Of a DNA stretch of 64,000 nucleotides, positions 11,301 to 26,300 are shown in pieces. Source of the stretch: Gordionus sp. m RMFG-2023 (taxonomy: Eukaryota; Nematomorpha; Gordioida; Chordodea; Parachordodidae); NCBI RefSeq assembly GCF_954871325.1, contig NC_088775.1, positions 19,197,561-19,261,560 of the forward strand, written 5' to 3'. The position numbers and the translations under genes were made by a program. Below the pieces are notes generated by a model. That model worked only from the letters and a program-made list of their open reading frames with translations, did not search any database and was not told the DNA's origin. The first letter of the stretch is position 1; every line of letters starts with the position of its first letter.

Positions 11301-14300
11301 CGTGTAAAATTGAAAAAAAATATTAGAATTTAAAAGGTTTAAAAAAAAGAAGAATTTGAGTGTAAAATAGTGATATATAATTGTGAAATAAAAAAGTGGG
11401 TTAGAAATATAATTGATTTGTTTTTTAACAAGTGGTGTTAGAATTATCAGAATCATAATTTTGTGTTGTAAAATTAATGATAGACATAATTGATGGTGCT
11501 ATTATGAGAATCATATATTAAGGTGAAAACTGATTATAAACATAAGTTGGTTTTTAACAACGGGTGCGAATTATGAGGATTATTTGTTTTTCAACAACGA
11601 GAGTGAACGAAAAAGAAGAAAAATGATATTTATTACAGTTGTTTTTGAACAATGGATGCGAACCGCATAAAGGAGAAAAAAGAAATTGATATTTTATGTT
11701 GCTTAAAAGAACATGCGAGTACAAGGATTCATTAGTAAAATGAAATAAATGCGTAATGCCACAAGAATAAAAAAATATTTTGGGATAAAAATTTAGAACT
11801 AAGATTTTTAGATTCAAGATATTCAAGAGAATTTTAGATTTAAATGCAGCTTTAGTCATGGTTAACAAAAGATATGGATTGATAGGTAAAGGACGACTAT
11901 ATACAAATGGCTCAATGAAGATATGAATCTAGGCTTAATGGGGGTAAAGGGGTGGTAGAATTTGACATAATTATATAATTTATTTAGTATATTTTGACTA
12001 TGTATTATAATTTTAAGATCTAATTTAGAGAAAAAAGTGAGCTATTTTGACTATGTATTATAATTTTAAGATCTAATTTAGAGAAAGTGAGCAAATATTT
12101 CGAAATTAAGCAATTTAATAGATTATGTAAGGAAGAATTAGATTAGAGGCGATAACCTTATACATTAAGATGAAGTTGACATAATTATATATTTTATTGA
12201 TATATTAAGTAGGAATTTTAAATTTGAGAATGAATGTAAAAAAAGGTAAAAAAAAATTTCAGAAATATAAGGAGTAAATAGATTATTTTAGGTAGAAGTA
12301 GATTAGATGTGATTACCTGAGACCTTAAGACAAATTCAATATTTTGGCAAGTGCAAACTGTCGTAGAAGACCCGGAAGTCTAAAAGATTTATACAGTTAC
12401 AAGAATTAGAAGAAGTAATCAATTATAAGAGAAAGTTGGAAACAAGCGACTAGATAGAACAAATGGTCAAGACGTTCATGCTGCAATCGTTAATCGCTGA
12501 CCAATTATCGCCAATTGTTACCGAAACTTGTGTAAGATACGGAAGTCGACGATCATAGGAACAAGAATTAATGAAAACAATCGTTAATAGCAGGCCAATT
12601 ATAGTCAATCGTTTACCGAGATAAAGCGCTAATCATTTATTAGAGGAGAATGTTAGAAAAAAGCGACTAGCTAGGATAAATTATCAAGAAATACAGATAG
12701 TAAAAGACACAAAAGTTGAAAAAGAGACTATAATCCATCGAATCGTTTACAAGTAATCATAATCAATTACCGCTATAAAGAGCTATTAATTACAAGAGAA
12801 CGTTAGATACAAGCAAAAACTAGGACAACTTATTAATAGAATTTAAGATGGAGTTTAGAAGAAACAAATTGAAAAGCAAGCGTTAATCTGGTGGGTTATT
12901 AACTTACAGATAAATAGCTAATAGCTTTTAATGGGTTGACAAGCAACAGAAGATAGGATTGAAGAAATTCAAGTATTTGTATTTTGTTTATTTTTCATTT
13001 GGGCAAATTTATTTATAATATACATTTAAAAAATCGTTAATTTTGAAAATGTCGATGGCCTAATCGGCAAGAGCGTCGCTTACAAATCCGATGACTTTGG
13101 GTTCGAATCCCAGCAAAGATCATTTTTATTTAAAATCCAACTTGGTGGTTTAGTCTTTGGGGGGATGACATATAGGAGGCCGGACAACCATGTGATTCCG
13201 ATATAATATATGTTAAATAATAAGGGTCTTATTACATTTTAATAAATTATGGTCGGTAATTAGCAAATTAGGTTGAAATTTAGAAAAGCTTTACGATGAT
13301 TTGGTAGTATCTATCATTAACAGAATTCTTACAGGCGAAATATTCATTTTTCAAAAGTATTATTTTTAACTAATTTTATTTAGATAAATAAAATCTCAAA
13401 ACTCTGGAGAACATTGTACAAGGAGTGCTTTGCCTTCCATTATAAATATTCCCATAATCTAATAAATATTTGCATTATACAATTTATATATCTATGTAAT
13501 CTTTAAATTTCTGAACATACAATTTTTATGCATTATTTTATCAATCATGAATTTCTTTATATAAATAAATATTTGGTTTTATATAGGGAATTAGAATTTT
13601 CTCCTAATTATTTTACAAAATATGAATTATGAAAATAATGATTTTGTCATTCATTAATTTGCCAATTTTTCTTCCTACTGCAAAAAATGTCAAGTTAAGT
13701 GCAGGAGAAATATTCATTTTTCAAAAGTATAATTTTTAACAAATCTTATTTAGATAAATAAAATCTCAAAACTCTAGAGAAAACTGTACAAGGAGTGCTT
13801 TGGGCCTTCCATTATAAATATTCCCACAATCTAATAAATATTTGCATATTATACAATTATATATCTTTGTTACAATCTTAAAAAAAAATTGATATTGGGC
13901 CAAGAATTAACTAAATTCCCATGGGCCTGAAAATTATGTCATTTGCAGACCTCTAGTGATAAATGCATGGGAATATAAAAGTGGCAGAAGCATATCATTT
14001 ATAAATGGATTCTTTGGCAGAGGTAAAATCCATTAGATCTGCTGTATCCGATGTCATCCTGACTAGAGATCCGTAATGGCAGGTTTTGGTGCACCTGCTT
14101 GCTCATTTATTTAAAAATTTTGTTTAACTTGCCTGTCCAATATTTAAAAATATTATATTGGTTGATTTGGCTCTTTATGTATTATTTTAATGTTTTTTAT
14201 TTAAACTTATAAATTATGATATATAAAAAAAATAATATCTAATAATAAATAGAAGTCAGTTGCTCATTTTGACTAAAATATATTTCAAATTCACCTATAC

Positions 14301-17300
14301 ATTGTTTTAAAAATATTTTTTATCCCTTCCACTTACAACCAATATCTTTCAGTTTATCCACAGAATAGGCGGGTTTGAGTTAGGCAAAACCTACATCTAG
14401 CAAGAATAAATAAATTTTTTAGGTTTTAAATTGCAAATGAATGTATAAAAATTCATTTAGGAATAATTTTTTATTGGCAACATAAACATAATTTTTTACA
14501 GATTTTATGAAATTAATATAATGAAAATTCATATGTTCCAATTATATATTTATATTGAAGCTAATTAGTATATAAGAGACCTGTATGTACCATTTGCACA
14601 GCCTGCCCGGATTTTTTTAAAATATATTATATTTATTTTCAATTTTTATAAATAATAATGGCTATTTAATATATATAGCCCGACCTGGTTATCTCTAAAA
14701 ATTTTAGGCCCAGCCTGGGTATATTTAAAAAAATTAAAATATGGCTTAACCCTGTACCTGTATCAAAATATATTTTCTTAAGATCATCCTGAAGAATGGA
14801 TCCATATCATAAGAAGATGCAAACTTATTCAAAACTCTGTGGATAACAATTTACCAAGGAGTGCTTTGTGACTTCCATTGTTAATAAAAAACCCTCAAAG
14901 AAGGATCCATTTCCATAATCTAATAAATAGTTGCATTTTATATGATTACTAGCTGATGTCCCACAAGAATAGGAATTGGTATTCTCCTTAATTTGATGAT
15001 GGATAAATCAGAAATAAGCCTATATGAGGTGTGAATCAAAAATTTACCTTATTTTGATGAGAGGGTAATTCCATGACAAATCAACCACGATTCGGCCGAC
15101 CCCCTTCGAATTTTTTAAAATTTGGTAAGCAAAGAAAGGTTAGTGTAGTTAAGAAATAGCCAAAATTTTAGCCTCGTAAGATTTATATTTTTGGAGATAT
15201 TAGGGTTCAAAGTGGCAAAAATGACGTATTTTTACCATTATCTGCCTTCATTCAATTAAGCATATATTAAAAACTACGTAATTGTAAATAACAAATTTAA
15301 TATCAAAATTGCAAAGTTAGGCCCGGCCCAAACGGGCTTCGGGCCTAATTCTATTTAAACTAAGGTTCGTACCGGGCCGGGCCTAATATTTTTGAAAAAT
15401 TTTGGGCTGGGTCGGGTCGGACCTTGAAATTTTTTTAAAATATATCTAAATTTATCAATTTTATATTGGATTTTTTATGTAAAATAAAAATATTTGATTT
15501 TTTTATAGAAATTAAACGACATATAACATATGTCTTATTTTGAGTAATTATAAAAATTATTTCTATATTTAAATAAATTCGGGCCAGGTCGGTAAATTTT
15601 TTAAAAAAAAATTTCGGGTTCGGGCCGGGACGGCAAAACTTTTTTAAAAAAATTTCGTGCCGGGCCGGACTTGAAAAATTAGGCCCGATGCAGATCACTA
15701 AACAAAATTACGTACAAATATTCTACTTTTTTTATTTTTTTTCCAATTTTCGGTCATTTTATTTAATATAAAAGGACTAAAAACGATTTTTTGGAAATAA
15801 TACGACCTTCAATTTTTTAAAAAAATTTAGTAGACATTAATAAACTCTTCCTTTATATTTATAAAAAAAATTAATCTGGGACGCGGCGATCTTCATTTCC
15901 AAAATAGATAAAAATTTTTAGAAAAGTGTATAAATACTTTCTCTAAAGGGGGCGTCTTTGTATAAAATTATATATTAATCAGTTTTTACTGGGTTTTTTT
16001 GAACTATTTGATATAATTTAAAGGATTATTCATCTTGTAAGTGAAAATAACAATAAATAGGGCTTTCATTCAATTATAGAAATTGTCTATCGATAAAAGA
16101 AATTCAATTTATTACTTTATTTATAATTTATTATAAATTTTTTTGCCCATTTAACATATATTTAATGAATTTTAATAAAATATATTCAACCAAGTTTATA
16201 GTTCTTGAATATATGAATCAGAATCTTGTACATTTCATATATGGCACCCTAAATATTAAAAACAATTGATATAATATAAATTTAAAAATCTAATATATAA
16301 CTCACTTTTAAAAGATTCTAATTTTCGGTAGCACATTTACTTTCTAGTGGCGACAATGTATAACTATGGCCAGTAGCAGTTTACGGTGAAACTAATGTTA
16401 AGATATGACATTTTGGAAAGTAAAGAGTGTCGTCTATAGTTATATAACTCACTTTTAAAAAATTCTAATTTTTCGGTAGCGCATTTACTTTCTTGTGACG
16501 ACAATGTATAACTACGGCCAGTAGCAGTTTACGGTGAAACTAATGTTAAGATATAACATTGTAAAGAGTGTCGTCTATAGTTGGAAATGTAAAGGAATCA
16601 GAAGGTCCGGATGGGTGTAAAACTTTATATATATTTCTTCCTGCTTTTAATTTTTCCCTAAAACACAAGCTAACCACCAATTAGAATCATAAACACACTT
16701 ATGTATCCTGATATTTCTCCAAAAATTATACTTTCATAATTATATGATAAATACTCTGTGCTTTCTATATAATTGGAATACATTTTACTTTTAAATTGAT
16801 GTAGACCTGTTGGAATCTCGGTGTAAATTTTCTGTGTTCCAGGTATAGGTCTAGTTTGAAAACCTTTCCCTGAGTAATAGTTTTTCGGAATCATAATTAT
16901 TTTGGGTCATATATTCAAAATATATGCCATAAATATTTTCTTTAGCGAACTCGTACAATTCATATGATGTGATAATTAGCTTTGAGTAAGGCCTTGTAAA
17001 CTAGCTCTAGAGGCTAATCTTTTAACAGTGCCACCAATCCCATCACAAACACTTTTCCCGTGTGCTGTAGCAGAAAAATGTCATTCCGCCTGTACCCCTA
17101 AATCCATCTCATGGTAAATATGTAAATTTTTTACGATTTTTATACTGTGCAGGGGATCCATCGGAAAAATAAAAAATTTTATTTGACATACAAATTTTAT
17201 TAATTAAAAAATTTACCAATGTTTTTTGGAAATAATGTACATTTGGATTTCATTACATAATTTAGGTAACAAATATTGGCAAAATTATCTTTATAATATA

Positions 17301-20300
17301 TAACAAAAGGGTGGGTGAACAATAGATTAAGCCTTATTCCAATAATAATTGTACTTCATCCTGAAGTATAAAGCTATAGTTTTCTGAAAAATCACATTTT
17401 ATGCGATTTTTAATATTGGCTTTCGTATAAGTTCAATTTTAGATTGTTTTAATACAACGATTATTGCGTTGAAATAAAAGAATGGGATAATAAAGATTCC
17501 ATTTTTTCAAAAAAGGCATTGATAAATTCATCTACTGGCTTGGTTATTGTTTCAATAGTGGTTCTATCTACGGATAGCGATTATTTGTACATTATAAATT
17601 TGATGTCCTTAGAACGAAACAATACTTCTATTTGATCGCGTAAATGTGTTGGCCCTTGTCAATTATCACATTTGCCCATAAATTTATTTTATTGATTGCA
17701 CTCATTTATTGTTATTCTTATTTACAAGTAAGGGTATGCCGATTTTAGAAAATCCGATCCAATATTTATATTGATTTGGGTTATTTTATGAAGATAATAC
17801 TTTTATTTTGTATATAATAATTTCATAATAATAATAAATTCATATTTGTAATATTTTAAAAATATCAAATTATTTCAAAAAAATTGAGTAGCGAAAATTT
17901 TTATATTATTTTTGACGTTATATCATATATGAAATGTACAAGATTTCATATAATCAAGAACTCGAAACTTGGTTGGACATATTTTATTAATATTCATTAA
18001 ATAGATGTTATATGAGCAAAAATTTTATAATAAATTATAAATAAAGTAATAAATTGAATTTCTTTTATCGATAGACAATTTCTATAATTGAATGAAAGCC
18101 CCATTTATTGTTATTTTCACTTACAAGATGAATAATCCTTTAAATTATATCAAATGGTTCAAGAAAAACCATTAAAAACTGATTAATATATAATTTTATA
18201 CAAAGACGCCCCCTTTCGGGAAAATATTTATATATTTTTCTAAACATTTTTATCGATTTTGAAAATGAAGATAGCCGCATCCCAGACCAATAATATAAAG
18301 GAAGAGTTAGTAATGTCTACTAAATTTTTTAAAAAAATTGAAGGTCGTATTATTTCCAAAAAATCGTTTTTAGTCCTTGCATATTAAATAAAATGACCGG
18401 AAATTGGAAAAAAAATATAAATTTTTTTTTTATCTAAAAGTATAATCTTTGTACGTAATTTTGATATTAAATTTGTTATTTACAATTACGTAGTTTTTAA
18501 GATATGCTTAATTGAATGAAGGCAGATAATGGTAAAAATACGTCATTTTTGCCACTTTGAACCTAATATCTCCAAAAATATAAATGTTACGAGGCTAAAA
18601 TTTTGGCTATTTCTTAACTACATTAACCTTTCTTTGATTACCGAATTTTAAAAAAATCGAAGGGGGTCGGCCGAAAATCTCATTTTTTAGGTTCATTTGA
18701 CATGGAACCTGAGAGTTAATTCCAAAATTTCATTATTCTTATAAATGTTAATGAAGTATATATATATACATATACACTTATTGCATACAATATGAACAAA
18801 TATTTGGAACGTGTTTGAATATACATTTTTTTTTATTATATTAATTTCCTTATTTTTTTAATTTTTATTATTTCTGTACTCAATAAAAAATTTAATCTTG
18901 TTAGATGAGGGTTTTGTATATTGTTATCATGGAAACAGATTTTGGATTTGGATTGCTTCAAGAAATTGAAAGTTAATATTTTAGGAAGAGCATCACAGAT
19001 TATTCCATCATCAAGTTACCAAAAATTTATATCCAAATCAAATTTTGATTTAAGATAATGGATGAGATAATCAATATCAAGGTAAAATAACGTTCTTCAG
19101 AATCTATGACTTGTGGGCTGAATAAAAGAGTTTTAATGTTACAGTATGTCTCTAGGAATTTTGAATAAACAGGAAATTTGGGAAAAACAATTTGTGAAAT
19201 GTTCATGAAATTTGCTATTGAAAGTATTTTTAAAGTCTACTTTGATAATAGCCATGTTAGGAGGAGGATGTGGATATATTACAAATAGCATGTGAAGCTA
19301 TTTTGCCTTCTCCCTTAACACCAAATCCTAATTGATACGTATACTTAATAAGTTGAAACCCTGGGTTTTGACCTTTGCAATGGAGTGGATAACCACAGTG
19401 TTTGTGAGATAATCAGGTTTGCCCCCATAATTGATTCGAATCTATGATGGCAGGTCTTTTTTTAAAAGAATATTTAGGAATGTTTTAAAAGCCTTTAAAT
19501 GATTCTTTGAGATGAATATAGATTTTATACGAAGTGAAAAGGCAAAAACCATTGCGTCTGGATGTGGAAAATTTGTTAAAAGAATTGATAAATATCATAA
19601 ATCACAAATCATATTTTTTTTATTCCATATTTTCGCCTTATCTCCTAAAAATTTATAAAAATCTTGGAAGAAATGAATGCGGATAATCTATTCCTCTCAT
19701 TTGACTATTCTAATTCATCCATCGTCAAATGAAGGTAAAATGTATTTATCCATAATGAGAAAATTCTGATTCCCTGTCATTCTTGACGGGCTATCTATAA
19801 GCTAATTATATATAATTTATTTTGGCTAAAGTTTTTTTTATATATTTGAAAATGTTTGTTATATAAATGAGATGAAAACGCGTGATAATTGTAGTTATTT
19901 CATACTTTAAAGGTTTAACAATTGAGTTATTCACTTTTATTTTTTTGCTTATATTTTTAATCTTTTTAATTATTTTAGTTCTTTTAATTTTTATTTTTAA
20001 CTTTAATTTTATAATGTTTTTACTGTATAATTTATTATTGTATAATTAATAGTTATGAATAAAGGAAACCATGAATTCTGCTATTGTGTAAAATTTATAT
20101 TAATTATTTTATTATCATTTATATTTAGATTGCAATGATACTCAAAAATTCGCAATTAAACAATGTTCCGTTATGGAACGTTCCTAGAAAAATATGATTT
20201 AATATATTTTATATCAAAACATTTATTCATTAATCTTTATAATCATTAATATGAATTATTGAAGCAATTCGAATTTATATATTTTTTATCTCTTAATTTA

Positions 20301-23300
20301 ACAATTACTAATAGATAATAAAAATTACCATGGCTTCTTTTGGGGAACTCATTAAAAAATAGTTGGCCGTGATATTTTATTCGTTTATAATAAGATTTTT
20401 ATATTATTACATATTTGATTTTTTTTTATTTAATATTATCTTTTAAAAGTTTGTTACACTTTATTTTACTAAATTATAATTTTATTCATTAATTCAATAT
20501 AAATATTTTAAAGAAAACTAAGTAAAATTTTGAAATAAAACATTTATTTCCATATTATAATTTTAATATATTCTTAGGAGCGTTCCGGGGAGGTAGCGGT
20601 TCCGCCCCATAAATTTACTCAAAGTTCTGTTCAAGACGCTCTGCAACGTTTTGTCAAAGGTCCCAGATTAAAACTGATAAACATTGTAAGCCTACGTCCT
20701 AACGAGCTATTTTAGCGATTTTTTTGATCAAAGTATTAAAATAATATATAAATAATAGAAACAGAGCGAAATAATTACGGAATAGATTTCGTATTAAATT
20801 TTAATTAATATGAAATTTTGGATTACCTTATTTTATATCAGTTTTTTAATTTATTAAAATAATTCAATTAATTTTATTTAGTGAAAAATGGAGTTGCCAC
20901 ATTTTCGTGGAGGCAAAAAAAATTGCGCAATTATGTATTTCACTAGGACATCTTAAATTTTTAAAATTTGGAAGAAAGTGATAAAATTGGAAGTTAAAAG
21001 GGTTACCATATGAAATAAAATGTAAGCAATATAATATGAACAATTATTTTAATGAATATTAAATAATTTATTACCATCATGAATACGAATAAAAGGCTAC
21101 ATAAATTATTGGCTATGGTCCCATTTTTGAATGTGGCGCTGCAAAAATAAGCTACCGAATTGGATGATGATGACACAATAAACAGGGTAACAATAAATGT
21201 TAGATAAGCTGAAATTTCGGCTCTTAAACCTGCGTTATATATATGAACAACATATAATTCCATGACAAATTTACAAAAAACTCGGTTTAACCCCACCCCC
21301 TCAGATTTTCCTATATATTTCACCCTCCCAACTCCAAACATCGGCTGAGATATGAGCCTCTAATTGTCGAAAAATAGGGCATTTTGGGCAAAATTCATTC
21401 CCTTTAATTTTAGATATTTTTGGATATTATTAAGCTAATTTAAATTTTTTTATATGGTAGACTTTTATAATATAATGTTAAATATTGTTTGAAAAATTTA
21501 AATGTCAAAAACCGGAAATCATCATAAATAAACATTTATTTTTTCTCTTAAATTTTTTAAATAGCTATACAATATAGTGATCTGCATCAGGCCTAATTTT
21601 TCATGCCCGGCCAGAAATTTTTTAAAAAGTTTTGCTGGAAATTTTTTTTGAAAAAATTTACCGTCCCGAATTTATTTAAATATAGAAATTAATTTTTATA
21701 ATTACTCAAATTAAACGATATATGTTATATGGCGTCTAGTTTCTATAAATAAAATCAAATATTTTTTATTTTACATAAAAAATTCAACATAAAATTGATA
21801 AATTTAGATATATTTTAAAAAAATTCTAAGGCTCAACCCGACCCGGCCCGAATCTTCTTCAAAAATATAAGGCCCGACCCAGCCCGAACCCGATTTTAAA
21901 AAGTAGGCTCGGCTCGTCAGATCTCTAATACAATATAGCTATAGGATTAGTTAATAAATATGCAAAATTTCAAGTTGGACCAAGCACATTTAGCATTGTA
22001 TTTTAATCATTAGTCAATTGTAATTATTAATAAATATTTGATAAATCATTAATTGTAATATAATTCTAAGCTATCAAGTATTTTATTTTAATATTTAAAA
22101 AAGTTATTTTAGATCTGTAAAAGCATTGGGGAGAAGGGAAGAGGGGTTTTGTCAATTTACATGATGAATTTCTCTCCAAATAAAAATAACTATAAAATAC
22201 AAATCAATTTTTTTATAATTTTATTGAAGACAAAATTTAATTTTTATATAATGTAAATAATTTTACCATATGAATATAATTTAACTTCAAATTAATTATT
22301 CCTAAGAGGCATAAAAGCATAAAACTTTTGTACTCCAGGAATGGGCCTGGTCCTTTGAATAGAAATTTTTTTGATATTCTTTGAGTAATTAATTCCAGTG
22401 ACATTTGCTTTACAAAAATTTAATAAATCTAAGGTCTTTGATATTTAATCCTCATATGGATGCTGAAGGTAACTCTGTCTGCTAGTCTTTTAATAATGTA
22501 CAAAGAAATGTCATTTCGCTTTGATTTCAAAATCAAGTTGAATATGGCTTCTTATGAATATTATTCTTATATTTAGTTGCTGCACCATCAGAAAATTTAT
22601 TAAAAAATTGGACTTATAACTGCAAATTTACTAAGCTCTTTAAATAAATATGAGTTTCTTTAAAATTTGAATATTTCTTTGAATAAAATAAGTTTTTTCT
22701 TCAATTGGTTCTCTCCTTTGGGTTATTCCATGTCAAATGAACAAAAAAATCAAAATTTTCGGCCGACCCCTTTCAATTTCGATAAAAAGTTGTAGACTGG
22801 TTATATATGTTCCCATTAGATTATAAACAAAATTTTAGCGCATTAGCAACTATATTAGCCGAGATAATCGGGGTTAAAGGTCCAAAAAACGTCTTTTTTT
22901 GCTTTTTACTGATGTCAAATAATTAGTTTTTAATTTAAAACTAAATATGATCAAATATTGAATCTAATATCAATAGCTAAGTTAATAATTTATGATTATG
23001 GCGAAAACATCAAAATTAATCTTTTATAAAATATGGGTCATCTTATGGTCAGTTGAAAACTTGAAATTAATATTTCGAAATGTATATGATCTCCGATTTT
23101 TAATTTTTTTAAGAAATATTATCCGTTTACTATTTTTTTAATAATTTCTTCAACAATTAGCATGGCTGGATATTTATTTTAAAAAATATTGCGATTTTTA
23201 TACTTTAAAAAAAAATAGATGGCGCTATATATAATAGTTTTAATATGTTAAAATTTATTTTTTTATTGATTAAAAATATTTTAATGTATAATATATCATA

Positions 23301-26300
23301 AAATTCGATTATATAACTTTGTAAACCTTATTCCCCTGAGATATTCGCAGGATAAAAAATTTTAATAATTTTTTTAATATTTCAATGTAAATTAAAAATA
23401 ATTAAAAAATCCGACTAACATGCGAACAAAAAAGCAGTATTAAAGGAGTGCAGGAAAATTATTAAGGGAAAAATCGAAAATCATATAATTACCCAACTAC
23501 CCCCCACCCCCCCCCCCTCCAGATTAAGTCATACCCATCAAGACCAAGAATGTTATAAAATTGTCATTAACCAGAAAATTTCAAAGATTTTTAAAAAACT
23601 AGTTATAAAATTTTGGGTATCAAATAAATTTGAGCATTCTCTATAAAATTTTTGATCAAAGTCTTTGAATTTTGAGCATATGTTTAACACTGAAAAAATT
23701 AATAAAAGTAAGTCAGCTGTTTTTATCTTTTCTTAAAATTATTAAAAATAAACTGATTAGCAAAATTAATTAGCGAATTTAATCGATAAATCACAGTTGC
23801 TAAAAATACAAATTGATTTCTTTAATATTTTTTCACAAACACCGATTCATATCTTTTACATATAAATATTTTTACTTGTCGTTTAAAAATAAATAAATTT
23901 TTTTAAATGAAACCGTTAAAAGATAAGATAAAATGTTGCAATCCACTGAATAAAGTGAATCATAAAAATTTTAAAAAAAATTTAAGATCAGTTCTTCCAT
24001 GGATGCTTAATATAAATAATCATTTATATCTTCAACAAAAAATATGTAATTCGTGCCGATACCAGTTAAGTAAAATTGGTCCACACATTCCCGAAGAATT
24101 TATATCCCCAATAACCCATAATCAGGATGCCTTTGAATCGATTAATGAAACATTACACAATATTGGAGAATCACCAATTAAAAGAAAACGTTTAATGGAG
24201 AAAAAATATCCTAAAAATAAAATTCAAAAGATTGAAAAAGCAATAAAGATTAAGGTTTTAGAAATATCTGATTCCGAGATTGATAGTCCAATGAAAGAGG
24301 AAATTCTTATTATATTAAAGGATAACTTTGATAAATTATCAAAAAATCAACAATATCAAATTCTTACAATTTTGCCTCAAAGATGGAGTGTAAATAAAAT
24401 TCAAAAGGAATTCAACGTAACATCATACATGGCAAGAAAATCTAAAATGATGGTAAAAGAAAGTGGAATTCTTTCATTTCCAAAACATAAGGCAGGAAAG
24501 ACACTAAACGAAAAAACATTTAAACTCGTCAAGGATTTTTATAGTTCTGATGAAATAAGCCGACTCATGCCAGGAATAAAAGATTGTGTATCTGTTAAAG
24601 GCGAGAAAGAACCAGTTCAAAAAAGACTTATATTAAATAATCTTAAAGAAATATTCAAGATGTTTAAGGAAGAATACCCAAATATATCAATAGGATTCTC
24701 TAAATTTGCCGAACTTAGACCAAAAAACTGTATTTAGTTGGAGCTAGTGGCACACACACTGTTTGTGTCTGCGCTATTCATCAGAATGTGAAATTAATGA
24801 CAAATGTAATAGCTGAAATTACAGCAGGAGAAGATTACTGTATAAATTCTTACAACTATCTATTGGCGCAAATTATTTGTAATCCATCTCAGCCAAAATG
24901 TTATTTAACAAATTGTGATCAATGCCCTGGTATAGAATCTCTTAAGGGACAATTATACCAATTGTTTCAGAGAAATCGTATAGAATATGTCACTTAAACA
25001 ATGGATCACGGTGGATAGAACAAATCTTGAAACTATTATAAAGTCCGTTGATGATTTCATCGATTATTTATTAGAAAAAGTTCAAATTTTACTGCGTCAC
25101 TCGTTTATAGCTAAACAACAAAGTTTATTTTTGAAGAATTCCAAAGAAAATTAAAAGATGGGGAATTTTTAACAATTCTAGATTATTCTGAAAATTATTC
25201 CTTCATTTAATAAGATGAAGTTCAGGGATTTCATTGGAACAACGTGCAGGACACTATACATCCATTTGTAGCATATTATAAATCTGGAGAAGATTTAAAA
25301 AATATAAATTTTGTTATTATATCCGAATCATTAAACCATAATACCAGTGCAGTCCACCTTTACCAAAAAAAATTTATTAATTTCTTAACAGCCAAATTTA
25401 ATTCTAAACCAGAAAAAATAATATATTTTTCAGATGGAGCCGCGTCTCAATACAAGAATCGCAAAAATTTTCTGAACATATGTCTTCATAAATACGATTT
25501 TAATATTCCTGCCGAATGGCATTTCTTTGCCACTGCTCACGGCAAAAATGCATGTGACGGTATCGGGGGAACTGTCAAAAGATTAGTTGCCAGAGCTAGT
25601 CTTCAAAAACCAAATAAAAATCAAATCCTAACCCCATTAGAATTATATAATTATGCTAAAGAAAATATTAATGGAATTCAATTTGAATATATATCCAATC
25701 AAGAATATATCGAAGGGGAATTAGCCCTTCGCAAAAGATTTAATTCTGCGCCGCCCATACATGGGACCTTAAAAATTCACGGGGTTATTCCCATTGATCA
25801 AAATAGACTAAAAACCAAAATATATTCAAATTCTAAAAAATATAATATAAAACAAGTTTCGTTTTTAAATGAAAAAATTATATTTAAAAATATTAATGGA
25901 TATGTAACATGTGTATATGATGATAAATGGTGGTTAGGATATATAATCGATAAATATGATACAAATGAAGAAGTAAAAATCCGATTTTTACACCCTTGTG
26001 GACCTTCAGCCTCATTTAAATTTCCCCTGAATGATATTTTAGTGTTACCTAAATCTCATATTCTTTCACTGGTCAATCCTTCTACTCCCACCGGTCGAAC
26101 ATATATATTATCTTCTGAAGAAATCTCACAAGCTAGCCAGGCTTTGTGTTCCTTTAGATGAAGTAAGATTTAATTAATTTATAAACTATCTTAATTAGGC
26201 TAAATTTGTGAAGATTTTAAAAATTTATGATCTGTTACAAATAAATATATATAATGGACATTGTAATCGATTTAGTATGATATATATACATTAAAATATT

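Larger units (their letters stand above)
15063..18709 (-). mobile_element. Long-TIR DNA transposon, copy S1 (Sola-like)
   Basis: Inverted repeats of about 0.79 kb: 15,063-16,245 (interrupted by an insertion at 15,313-15,705) and 17,928-18,709. Ends read GGGTAATTCCATGACAAAT and the complement of ATTTGACATGGAA, with GGCCGACCCCCTTCGA just inside. Between the TIRs the minus strand carries decayed C-terminal transposase: [33 protein letters not shown] near 17.15-16.99 kb and [10 protein letters not shown] near 16.85 kb. Superfamily is inference from copy S3. Confidence 0.75.

Noticed and set aside
11160-11868. Two minus-strand open frames of about 100 codons, hydrophobic
   Set aside because: They arise because the plus strand is purine-rich, which gives Phe/Leu/Ile-rich antisense frames without stops. 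No motif or family pattern.
13051-13121. Functional tRNA gene
   Set aside because: Anticodon arm is one base short and mispaired and the acceptor ends do not pair.
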